Shown in pieces: positions 45,374 through 53,830 of a stretch of 64,000 nt of DNA. Location of the stretch: the NCBI RefSeq assembly GCF_009690905.1, contig NZ_VOSW01000003.1, forward strand, positions 60,762-124,761, read 5' to 3'. The stretch is from Paraburkholderia madseniana (lineage in GTDB: Bacteria > Pseudomonadota > Gammaproteobacteria > Burkholderiales > Burkholderiaceae). The notes beneath the pieces were generated by a model, which was not told where the DNA came from, did no database searches, and was given only the letters and a program-made list of their open reading frames with translations. The stretch's first letter is position 1. Each line of letters opens with the position of its first letter. Both the position numbers and the translations under genes were made by a program.

Positions 45374-46879
45374 ATGATAAAGATCGGTCGAGTAACAGTG
45401 TCGCTGGACATGCGCGAGGTGTACCTGGATGATCGGCTGGTCCAGGTCGGGTCAAGGGCATTCGATATCCTCGAGCTGCTGATCCAGGCGAGGGGCAAGA
45501 CTGTCACGAAAGACGAGATTCTTCGGCGCGTGTGGCCGAATTCGGTGGTGGAAGAAAATAATATCCATGTCCAACTGTCGGCGCTCAGGAGGATCCTGGG
45601 AGCGGACAAACAGGCGATTCGCACGATCTCGGGGCGGGGTTACCGGCTCGCCATGCCAACCGAAGGCAATGAGCCGGCTGCTCTCGCCGGAGCCGTTCAG
45701 GGCGGACAGGCAGGCGCGACGCGCGTGAGCGGTCTGCCGATTTGCCATGCGCCATTGATTGGGCGCGAAGGCGCAATGGCTGAAATCACGCGGGCCTTGA
45801 ATGGGACGCCGATTGTCACCTTGCTTGGACCAGGGGGCATCGGCAAGACGCAACTCGGCATCGCGGTGGCGAGGTCGATCGCGGCTCTGTCGGACAGGGA
45901 AGTGTGCTTCATCACGCTGGCCGCGGTGGAGAACGCCCAGCGCGTTGTCAGCATGATCGCCGAAGCGCTGGGCGTCGGCCGTGCCGATGGCGACGTTCCG
46001 CTACAGTCGCTCGTCGCCGCGGTCCAGGGGCGCAAATTGCTGGTTGTGCTGGACAACTGCGAGCATGTGATCGAATCGGCGGCAACCGTGTGCGAACTGC
46101 TTGTCCAGGCAAGCGCGGACCTGCGCATTCTGACGACGAGCCGCGAGCCGTTGCGAACTCGGGACGAGAAATTCTATTGGGTCGCGCCGCTTGACACGCC
46201 GGGCGCCGAGGCAGGCCCGGAGGCAATTTCAGACTGCAGTTCGGTACGGATGTTTCTGGCGCAGATGCGCGCACTCAATGCCGGCGTTGACACCGACCCT
46301 GGCAGCCTCGACATGGTCGCGACGATCTGCCGCCGGCTCGACGGCTTGCCGCTTGCGCTCGAACTGGCAGCGGCCCGTGCGGCAGTGTTCGGCATCCGCA
46401 AGACGGTTTCCGAGCTCGACGACCGGTTCCAGTTTCTGACGGGCGGCCGTCGTACTGCGCCGCCACGGCAGCAGACGCTGGAGGCTACGCTCGACTGGAG
46501 CTATCAGCTTCTCAGCGCGACGGAGCGGACCGTGCTGCACCGGCTCGGTATTTTGCCGGCAAGGTTTTCCCTTGATGCGGCCTGTGCCGTTGCTGCCTGT
46601 CAGCGCCTGTCGCCCGCCGAAGTGACGGAGGCGATTGTCGGCCTTGCTTCCAAGTGCGTCGTCATGACAACCTTCGACAGCAGGGCCAAAGAATATTTCC
46701 TGCTCGAATCGACGCGCGAATATGCCCTGCGAAAACTGTACGAATCGGACGAGGCGGATGACGTGCTGACGAGAAACGCGGCCTATCTGGCGCGGTCTTA
46801 CCAGCAGCCTTACGAGCGCGGTTTCAGGCCGGCGACGCTTGGCAGCAGCCTTGCGGCGAAATCCGCCGCAGCGCGGTGA
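45374..46879 (+). CDS. Winged-helix / STAND ATPase regulator (paralogue 4)
   Basis: A 501-residue regulator of the short class. The winged helix is at residues 1-95 (VQVGSRAFDILELL, DEILRRVWPNSVVEENN, VQLSALRRILG, GRGYRLAMP). A Gly/Ala-rich linker follows, then an ATPase with Walker A GPGGIGKT at 152-159, LLVVLDNCEHVIES, LTTSREPLR, RRLDGLPLALELAAAR and ELDDRFQFLTGGRRT. The start at 45374 needs no extension. Its stop overlaps a possible GTG start of the next response regulator by 4 bp, suggesting that the two signalling genes are translated together. It heads the plus-strand signalling array up to 57567. Confidence 0.9.
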   Translation: MIKIGRVTVSLDMREVYLDDRLVQVGSRAFDILELLIQARGKTVTKDEILRRVWPNSVVEENNIHVQLSALRRILGADKQAIRTISGRGYRLAMPTEGNEPAALAGAVQGGQAGATRVSGLPICHAPLIGREGAMAEITRALNGTPIVTLLGPGGIGKTQLGIAVARSIAALSDREVCFITLAAVENAQRVVSMIAEALGVGRADGDVPLQSLVAAVQGRKLLVVLDNCEHVIESAATVCELLVQASADLRILTTSREPLRTRDEKFYWVAPLDTPGAEAGPEAISDCSSVRMFLAQMRALNAGVDTDPGSLDMVATICRRLDGLPLALELAAARAAVFGIRKTVSELDDRFQFLTGGRRTAPPRQQTLEATLDWSYQLLSATERTVLHRLGILPARFSLDAACAVAACQRLSPAEVTEAIVGLASKCVVMTTFDSRAKEYFLLESTREYALRKLYESDEADDVLTRNAAYLARSYQQPYERGFRPATLGSSLAAKSAAAR

Positions 46880-46926
46880 AGTGGGCGGCAATGAGACTTG
46901 GAGAGGGCCTTTCGGAGCCTGGCCTC

Positions 46927-47598
46927 ATGTACCATGACGGCACTCAAATCCCAATTTCTCTGGAATCTGAAATGCCGGGTCCTTCGCAGCACGAGTCGAT
47001 GGTGTATGTGATCGACGACGAAGAAATGGTGCGCGACGCGCTATGGCGCCTGCTGCGCTCAGCGGGTTTCAACGCGCAGGGTTTTGCGTCGCCCGCCGAG
47101 ATACTGTCAAAAGATTTGCCCAGTGTGCCCATGTGCATCCTGCTGGATATGAACCTGCAATCCACGACCGGCTTCGACGTCCAGAGCCAGCTCGCGCAGA
47201 AGGGCGTGCAGGTGCCGATTATTTTTCTGACCGGGTACGGGTCCATTCCGATGTCGGTGCGTGCGATCAAGGCGGGCGCGCATGAATTCCTCACCAAACC
47301 GATCGACGACGAAGAACTGCTCGACGCGGTCAGGCGGGCGCTTGCACAGGACGAGGCCAACCTCGCGGAGCGCGCATTCAACGCGGAGGTGCTGCAGCGT
47401 GCCGCGTCGCTGACGCCGCGTGAAAGGGATGTCTTCGAACTCGCGGTGGAAGGCAGGATGATCAAGCAGATCGCGCATGAGCTGGGCACGCAGGAAGTGA
47501 CGGTGAAGGTGCACAAACGGCGCGTGATGACCAAGATGCGGGCAAAGACCCTCATTGAGCTGGCGAAAATGTGGGAATTGATACGTCGGACGCGGTGA
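46927..47598 (+). CDS. FixJ-type response regulator (receiver + LuxR HTH)
   Basis: A 223-residue regulator. The receiver has VIDDEE, phospho-acceptor Asp74 (CILLDMNLQS), FLTGYGS and the Lys of FLTKPI. The C-terminal LuxR helix-turn-helix includes LTPRERDVFELAVEGRMIKQIAHELG and VKVHKRRVMTKM. Three starts are possible: GTG 46876 overlapping the regulator upstream, ATG 46927 with GGAG upstream (used here), and ATG 46972 just before the receiver. No histidine kinase is directly adjacent; candidates are the two receiver-kinases and the giant protein downstream. Confidence 0.88.
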   Translation: MYHDGTQIPISLESEMPGPSQHESMVYVIDDEEMVRDALWRLLRSAGFNAQGFASPAEILSKDLPSVPMCILLDMNLQSTTGFDVQSQLAQKGVQVPIIFLTGYGSIPMSVRAIKAGAHEFLTKPIDDEELLDAVRRALAQDEANLAERAFNAEVLQRAASLTPRERDVFELAVEGRMIKQIAHELGTQEVTVKVHKRRVMTKMRAKTLIELAKMWELIRRTR

Positions 47599-47613
47599 GC
47601 ATCCTGATGCAGT

Positions 47614-47633
47614 AAATATCGCGCCGGATATTT
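47614..47633. repeat. 7-bp dyad between two response regulator genes
   Basis: AAATATC (47614-47620) and GATATTT (47627-47633) are perfect inverted arms around GCGCCG, 15 bp after one response regulator and 41 bp before the next. It could be an operator or a weak terminator stem. The weak AT stem and lack of a T-run favour an operator. Confidence 0.35.
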
Positions 47634-47674
47634 GTCTCTGTTACTACGTCGGCGCAATTGGAGTATTGGCAGCT

Positions 47675-48049
47675 ATGAGCTTTGTTTGCATCGTCGACGA
47701 TGACGCCTCGGTACGAAGTGGCGTCGGGAACCTGCTTAAGGCAGTGGGTTATACGAGTATGACGTTTTCATCGGGAGAGGAATTCCTCGCCTCCCCGATG
47801 GTCGACGATGCGCTGTGTGTTTTACTCGACCTTAGAATGCAAGGCATGCAGGGTCTCGAAGTGCAACGGCAACTGAACGCGGAACAACGGCGTATCCCTG
47901 TCGTGTTCATGTCCGCGCATGGCGACGACGAGTCGGTGCAGCGGGCGATGGAACACGGCGCGGTCAGTTTCCTGCGCAAACCCTTTGCGGAAGAGGTATT
48001 GCTCGATTCGATCGAGCTTGCTATCGGGCGCAAGAGCGGGGCGCACTGA
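47675..48049 (+). CDS. Single-domain response regulator (receiver only)
   Basis: A 124-residue receiver without output domain: acidic VDDDAS, phospho-acceptor Asp52 (CVLLDLRMQG), FMSAHGD and the Lys of FLRKPF. It resembles the FixJ receiver class. Such free receivers act as phosphate sinks or shuttles between kinases and regulators. ATG 47675 is used, with a TTG at 47666 as an alternative; GGAG lies upstream at about 47658. It lies between a FixJ-type and an OmpR-type regulator in the signalling array. Confidence 0.88.
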   Translation: MSFVCIVDDDASVRSGVGNLLKAVGYTSMTFSSGEEFLASPMVDDALCVLLDLRMQGMQGLEVQRQLNAEQRRIPVVFMSAHGDDESVQRAMEHGAVSFLRKPFAEEVLLDSIELAIGRKSGAH

Positions 48050-48108
48050 ACCCGGGTGAGCCTGGACGCCGGGGCGATTAGGGAGGGTTTTGGAGTTCTC
48101 GAATTAAA

Positions 48109-48789
48109 ATGAAAATCTTGCTCGTCGAAGATAACGAACAGGTCGCCGGATTTCTGAAAAAAGGCCTGATGGAGGCGGGGCATGTGGCCGATTGCGCGGA
48201 CAACGGCCGTGACGGCATGCTCTTCGCTGAAAGCGAGACCTATGACGCAATTATCATGGATCGCATGCTTCCCGGCGGTATCGACGGTCTGGGAATCATC
48301 GCACGCTTGCGCGCAGCGGGAAATCGCGTCCCCATTCTGATCGTGAGCGCGCTAGACGAGGTTGACGAGCGGATTCGCGGGTTGAAGGCGGGCGGCGACG
48401 ACTACGTCGTCAAGCCGTTTGCGTTCGGCGAGGTGCTAGCGAGGCTCGAAGCGCTGGTGCGCCGCTCGGACGAGAGCTACGCGGAAACCGCGTTGAAGGT
48501 GGGCGATCTCTCGATCGATCTGCTCGCACGCAAAGCGGCGCGCGCCGGCAAGCCGATCGCGCTGAAGCCGCGCGAATTCAAGTTGCTCGAATACCTGATG
48601 CGGCACGCGGACCAGGTCGTCACGCGTACCATGCTGCTCGAAAATATCTGGGACTATCACTTTGATCCGCAAACGAACGTGATCGATGTGCATGTGAGCA
48701 AGTTGCGTCACAAGATCGATGCGGGGTTCGAGCGGTCCTTGCTGAGGACGGTTCGCAATGCAGGCTATGTGTTGACGGCGAACGATTAG
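48109..48789 (+). CDS. OmpR-family response regulator
   Basis: A 226-residue regulator: receiver with VEDNEQ, Asp51 (AIIMDRMLPGG), IVSALDE and the Lys of VVKPFAF, then an OmpR winged helix (IALKPREFKLLEYLMRHADQVVTRTMLLENIWDYHFDPQTNVIDVHVSKLRHKI). This type usually pairs with a membrane kinase of the copper/heavy-metal or envelope-stress class encoded downstream, but here the next gene, 25 bp later, is the second giant kinase/ATPase/histidine kinase, which is an unusual partner. No frame defect is seen. Confidence 0.92.
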   Translation: MKILLVEDNEQVAGFLKKGLMEAGHVADCADNGRDGMLFAESETYDAIIMDRMLPGGIDGLGIIARLRAAGNRVPILIVSALDEVDERIRGLKAGGDDYVVKPFAFGEVLARLEALVRRSDESYAETALKVGDLSIDLLARKAARAGKPIALKPREFKLLEYLMRHADQVVTRTMLLENIWDYHFDPQTNVIDVHVSKLRHKIDAGFERSLLRTVRNAGYVLTAND

Positions 48790-48814
48790 TCCGACAGTGG
48801 CGGGCGGGAGCGGC

Positions 48815-51800
48815 ATGATTGAGTTGTCAGATTTCAGATTCGAGACGCTCTGTGACGATGGCGAGTTCGTACTATCCCGGATCAACAGGCACGACGGCGC
48901 CCAGACATGGCTGACTGTCAGCTTGGCGGCCCTGCAGCCCGCGGCCAACAGTCAGGCACGTCTTGAACAGGCTTATGAGTTGCGCAGCCAGCTCGACGGC
49001 CGCTTCCTCACCCGGCCGCATGCGCTGATCGAGTACCGTGGGAGTGCCGCGCTGGTACTCGAAGACCCCGGGGGTGTCTCGCTTTCTGCGATGCCGATGG
49101 GTTCGCTAGCGCTCGGCCGCTTCCTCGCGATGGCCGGAAATCTCGCTGCGGCGCTCGGCGCGCTGCACGGACGTGGTCTTGTTCACAAGGACATCAGGCC
49201 GGCAAACGTTCTCGTCAACGCGGAAACGGGGAGCGTGGCGCTGACCGGCTTCGGCATCGCCTCACGCGCTTTTGGCGAGGCGCCGGCGAGCGCGCTGTCT
49301 GACGTCACAGCGGGAGCGCTCCCCTACCTCGCGCCTGAGCAGACCGGTCGCATGAATCGTCCGGTCGATTCGCGCGCCGACCTCTATTCGCTGGGTATCA
49401 CGTTCTACGAAATGCTGACCGGCGAGTTTCCCTATCACGCGAACTCGCCCAGTGAATGGATTCACTGCCACATCGCCAGACCGCCGATTCCATTGAACGA
49501 ACGCGCGAGCGATGTGCCGTCCCCGCTCGCCGCAATTGTCACGCGCCTGCTCGCGAAAACCGCCGAGGACCGGTATCAAACCGCAAAAGGCCTTGAAAGC
49601 GATCTGCGCCGCTGTCTCGATGCGTGGGAGCAAACGGGACGTATCGACCCATTTCCGCTCGGCGCACAGGATGCCCCTGAGCGCTTGCTCATTCCGGAGC
49701 GGTTGTATGGACGCGAAGCGCAGACATCCGCATTGAATGCTGCGTTCGACCGTGTGGTGCAGCAAGGCAAGGCCGAACTTGTGCTGGTATCGGGATATTC
49801 CGGTATCGGCAAATCGTCGCTAGTGCATGAACTGAAAAAAAAGCTCGGGCTCTCTCATGGGCACTTCGCCGCCGGCAAATTCGAGCAGTACAAGCGCGAC
49901 ATTCCCTATACGACGCTCGGGCAGGCGTTTCAAAGCCTGACGCGGCAAATACTCGACAGGGGGCAGGCAGAGTTCGCGTATTGGCGCGAGCGGCTAAGCG
50001 AAGCAGTCGGTTCGAACGGACAATTGATCGTCAACCTGATTCCGGAAGTGGAAAAAATCATCGGTCCGCAGCCGGCCGTGCCGGAACTTCCGGCGCAGGA
50101 TGCACAGATTCGATTTCACGGGGTATTCGGACGTTTTATCGGCGCCTTGACGCACGTCGATCATCCGCTCGTGCTCTTTCTGGACGATCTCCAATGGCTC
50201 GACGCCGGCACGATCTGCCTGCTCGAGAGTCTTCTTGCCACGCCGAAGCTGCAGAGTCTCCTGCTCGTCGGCGCCTATCGCGACAACGAAGTGGGTCCCG
50301 CGCACCCGCTCAGCCGTGCACTGGCTGCGATCCGCAAGTTGGGCGTGCCGGTTCACGATATCGTGCTGACGCCCCTGCAAGTAGGCGATGTGGCGCGCCT
50401 GATCGGCGAAACACTGCACGCCGGGACGGCTGAAGTGCTTGGCCTCGCGCAATTCATGTTGGAGAAGACGGGCGGCAACCCCTTTTTCACGGTGCAGTTT
50501 CTCAAGACGCTTGCCGACGAGCATCACCTGGTGTTCGATCCGGTGCGGCGCAGATGGGGATGGGACGTCGCGCGCCTTCGCGAGGCGCGCTTCTCGGATA
50601 GCGTCGTCGACCTGATGGTCGGCAAGATCGGACGTGTGCCGGATATCACGCAGACCGCGCTCAAACAATTTGCGTGTTTCGGCAACAGTGCGACGACCGC
50701 GATGCTCACGCGTGTCGGGGGTACGTCCGACACAGCCGTGCATCGCGCACTCGCCGAGGCGGTGGAAGCCGGCCTCGTGTTTCGGCGTGAGCACGGCTAC
50801 GCATTTCTTCACGACCGCGTGCGGGAAGCGGCCTACGCGCTGATTCCCGCCGGTGAGCGCGCGGCCGCCCATCTGGGCATCGGTCGCATGTTCGCGACTA
50901 GCGCGACGGCGGCGGATCTCGAACAGAATATCTTCGAGATCGTCAACCAGTACAACCGCGCGGCCGAACTCATCCACGACCCGGCGGAGCGCGAACGGGT
51001 CGTGGAATTCAATCTGATTGCCGGGCGGCGTGCGAAGACATCGTCTGCCTACGCGTCGGCGGCGGCTTACCTGTCGGCGGGCAGCGCGATGCTCGGCGCT
51101 GAGGCTTGGGTTACCCGCTATTCACTCAAGTTCGCACTGGAAAGTAGCCTTGCGGAGTGCGAGTTTCTGACCGGCGACACGGACTCGGCCAAAGAGCGGC
51201 TATCGAACCTGTCGAGGCGTGCTGTTACGCTGGCTGACCGCGCTGCCGTGACGTGGCTGCGAGTGACCCTGTTCACCGCGCTCGATCAAAGCGACCGGGC
51301 AGTGGAAATCTGCCTGGATTATCTGCGCGATGTCGGGATTGACTGGGACCCGCACCCCACCCGCGAGCAGGCGCGCAGCGAATACGACCGGCTTCTGCTG
51401 CAAATCGGCGAGTCGCCGATCGAATCGCTGATCGATCTGCCGCTGCTCACCGATACCGACCGGCGCGCGACCCTGGACGTGCTCACAGCGGTCTTGCCGC
51501 CGGCGTTCTTCAGCGATGAAAACCTGGTCTGTCTCGTGTTGTCCCGTATGGCGAATCTGAGTCTCGAGCATGGCAACTGCGACGCGTCGTCGATCGGCTA
51601 TGCCTACCTCGGCATGGTGGCCGGCCCGGTGTTCGGTGATTACGAGGCAGGGTTCCGCTTCGGCCAGCTTGGCTTGGGTCTCGTCGACGAACGCGGTCTG
51701 CAACGCTTCAAGCCCCGCGTGTATATGTGCTTTGCTTATCACGTGATGCCGTGGACCAGGCATATTCGCGCGGGACTTCCGCTCTTGCGGCGTGCGTTCG

Positions 51801-53824
51801 ATGCCGCGAGTGAGAGCGGGGACCTCACGTACACCGGCTTCAGCAGTTGCTGCCTGGTGACCAGCCTACTGGCTGCGGGCGATCCGCTCCCCGACGTCGA
51901 ACGCGAAGCCCAGCAGCGCCTGGGTGTGGTGCAAGCCGCGAAATTTGGGCTGATTGTCGATATCATCGGCGCGCAGTTGCAACTCATTCGAACCTTGCGC
52001 GGCCTGACCGCCACGTTTGGGTCCTTCAATGACGAAGCGTTCGACGAAGCGGCATTCGAGCAGCATCTCGAAGCCGATCCGTGCCTGGCGATTGCAACAT
52101 GCTGGTACTGGATTCGCAAACTGCAAGGGCGCTATTTCGCCGGGGATATAGCGCAGGCGCTGGCGGCCGCGACGAAGGCGGCCCCCTTGTTGTGGACTTC
52201 ATCCGGGCACTTCGAGCTTGCCGAGTACCATTTCTACGCCGCACTCGCACGAGCGCGCCGGCACGACGATGCGACGCCCGAGGAGCAGGCGGAGCAATTC
52301 CGCGAACTCGTCGAGCATCACGCCAGACTCGCGACCTGGGCCGAACACTGTCCGAGTAATTTCGCCAGCCGCGCAGCATTGGTCGCCGGCGAGATTGCGC
52401 GCATCAAGGGGAACGAATTCGAGGCGATGCGTGAATACGAAAGCGCAATCCGTCTCGCGCGTGAGCACGAGTCCTCCCTGATCGAAGCGCTTGCGCACGA
52501 AATTGCCGGAACGTTCTTTATGGCGCGCGGATTCGCGACTATCGCGTTCGTCTATCTCGGCAATGCGCGGCTTGCCTACCTTCGGTGGGGGGCGCTGGCC
52601 AAGGTTCAGTCGCTTGACCGGCGTTATCCGAATCTGGTCCGTGAACTGGCGAACGACGCACCAACGCGGAGCTTTGTCGCGCAACAACTTGATGTCGAGA
52701 CGGTCGTCAAGGCGTCCCAGGCCATTTCGGGTGAGATTGCGTTCGAAAAGCTGATTCATACGCTGATGACCATCGTGCTGGAGCATGCCGGCGCGGGACG
52801 GGCGCTGCTTGTTTTGCCGCGTGCGGAGACATTGTGGATCGAAGCGGAAGCGCTGGCGGGTCGCGAAGGCGTGGAGGTGCATCTTCAAAGCGAAGTCGTG
52901 ACACCGCGCCACTTGCCCGCATCGATTCTGCATCACAGCATTCGCACCCAGGAACGTGTACTGCTCGACGACGCATCGCTGCCCAATCCGTTTTCGGCGG
53001 ACGAATACCTGCGCTCAAGCCGTTCTCGCGCCGTTCTGTGTCTTCCGCTCATGAAGCAGGCGAAACTGATCGGTGTGCTGTATCTGGAAAACGACCTCGC
53101 ACCGGGCGTGTTCACACCGCCACGCATCGCCGTGCTCGACCTTCTGGCGTCGCAGGCCGCGATTTCTCTTGAAAACGCGTCGCTGGAAGAGAAAGAAGCG
53201 CTGCTCGAAGAGAAGGAGGCGCTGCTGCAGGAAGTCCACCATCGGGTGAAGAACAATCTGCAACTGATCAGCAGTCTGCTCAATCTGCAGGCGTCGCGCG
53301 TAACCGACAGGTCGGTCGCCGAACTCTTCGCGGATAGCCGCAACCGCGTGCGGTCGATGGCGCTGGTGCACGAGAACCTGTATCGCGCGGGCAACTTCGC
53401 GCGCATTGTGATGGCGACGCACGTGAAGAACCTGTGCGGTCATCTTGCGCGCGCCTACGATATGCGTCAGATGGCAGTGGAATTGCAGATCGAGGTTGAC
53501 GATGTGCAACTGGACATGAACCGGGCGGTATCCTGCGGCCTGATTATCAACGAACTGGTTTCCAACGCCTTGAAGCACGCGTTTCCGGATGGGCGTAGCG
53601 GCTGCGTGCGCGTGGAGCTCGGACTGGTCGGCGAAGGGCGGTGCAGACTGGCTGTTGCCGATGACGGCGTTGGCATCGCGCCGGAATTTTCGCTCGACGA
53701 AGCCGACTCGCTTGGGTTGCAGCTGGTCCACGATCTCACGCATCAACTGCACGGAACGCTGGAACTAAGCCGCATGGGTGGCACGACATGCAGCATTCTT
53801 TTCAACGCAAACGGACGTGGATAA
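48815..53824 (+). CDS. Giant HstK-type protein: degenerate Ser/Thr kinase - AAA ATPase - GAF - HWE-like histidine kinase
   Basis: A 1669-residue relative of the protein at 12064. The kinase-like lobe (residues 1-270) has HKDIRPANVL (His124, Asp126), but DFG reads G145-F-G and no beta3 Lys is evident, so Ser/Thr kinase activity is doubtful. The ATPase carries Walker A GYSGIGKS at 327-334 and LFLDDLQWLDA. A long helical region follows to about 1290, then GAF (about 1300-1440), a short LLEEKEALLEEKEALL coiled coil, and a HisKA_2-type kinase with HHRVKNNLQLISSLL (His1475/1476), NALKHAFPDG and DDGVGIAPEF. It differs from the first giant in lacking PAS and in the class of histidine kinase. The start at 48815 follows GGGAG closely. 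It lies 25 bp after the OmpR regulator and 6 bp before a receiver-PAS kinase. Confidence 0.92.
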   Translation: MIELSDFRFETLCDDGEFVLSRINRHDGAQTWLTVSLAALQPAANSQARLEQAYELRSQLDGRFLTRPHALIEYRGSAALVLEDPGGVSLSAMPMGSLALGRFLAMAGNLAAALGALHGRGLVHKDIRPANVLVNAETGSVALTGFGIASRAFGEAPASALSDVTAGALPYLAPEQTGRMNRPVDSRADLYSLGITFYEMLTGEFPYHANSPSEWIHCHIARPPIPLNERASDVPSPLAAIVTRLLAKTAEDRYQTAKGLESDLRRCLDAWEQTGRIDPFPLGAQDAPERLLIPERLYGREAQTSALNAAFDRVVQQGKAELVLVSGYSGIGKSSLVHELKKKLGLSHGHFAAGKFEQYKRDIPYTTLGQAFQSLTRQILDRGQAEFAYWRERLSEAVGSNGQLIVNLIPEVEKIIGPQPAVPELPAQDAQIRFHGVFGRFIGALTHVDHPLVLFLDDLQWLDAGTICLLESLLATPKLQSLLLVGAYRDNEVGPAHPLSRALAAIRKLGVPVHDIVLTPLQVGDVARLIGETLHAGTAEVLGLAQFMLEKTGGNPFFTVQFLKTLADEHHLVFDPVRRRWGWDVARLREARFSDSVVDLMVGKIGRVPDITQTALKQFACFGNSATTAMLTRVGGTSDTAVHRALAEAVEAGLVFRREHGYAFLHDRVREAAYALIPAGERAAAHLGIGRMFATSATAADLEQNIFEIVNQYNRAAELIHDPAERERVVEFNLIAGRRAKTSSAYASAAAYLSAGSAMLGAEAWVTRYSLKFALESSLAECEFLTGDTDSAKERLSNLSRRAVTLADRAAVTWLRVTLFTALDQSDRAVEICLDYLRDVGIDWDPHPTREQARSEYDRLLLQIGESPIESLIDLPLLTDTDRRATLDVLTAVLPPAFFSDENLVCLVLSRMANLSLEHGNCDASSIGYAYLGMVAGPVFGDYEAGFRFGQLGLGLVDERGLQRFKPRVYMCFAYHVMPWTRHIRAGLPLLRRAFDAASESGDLTYTGFSSCCLVTSLLAAGDPLPDVEREAQQRLGVVQAAKFGLIVDIIGAQLQLIRTLRGLTATFGSFNDEAFDEAAFEQHLEADPCLAIATCWYWIRKLQGRYFAGDIAQALAAATKAAPLLWTSSGHFELAEYHFYAALARARRHDDATPEEQAEQFRELVEHHARLATWAEHCPSNFASRAALVAGEIARIKGNEFEAMREYESAIRLAREHESSLIEALAHEIAGTFFMARGFATIAFVYLGNARLAYLRWGALAKVQSLDRRYPNLVRELANDAPTRSFVAQQLDVETVVKASQAISGEIAFEKLIHTLMTIVLEHAGAGRALLVLPRAETLWIEAEALAGREGVEVHLQSEVVTPRHLPASILHHSIRTQERVLLDDASLPNPFSADEYLRSSRSRAVLCLPLMKQAKLIGVLYLENDLAPGVFTPPRIAVLDLLASQAAISLENASLEEKEALLEEKEALLQEVHHRVKNNLQLISSLLNLQASRVTDRSVAELFADSRNRVRSMALVHENLYRAGNFARIVMATHVKNLCGHLARAYDMRQMAVELQIEVDDVQLDMNRAVSCGLIINELVSNALKHAFPDGRSGCVRVELGLVGEGRCRLAVADDGVGIAPEFSLDEADSLGLQLVHDLTHQLHGTLELSRMGGTTCSILFNANGRG

Positions 53825-53830
53825 GCGCAA

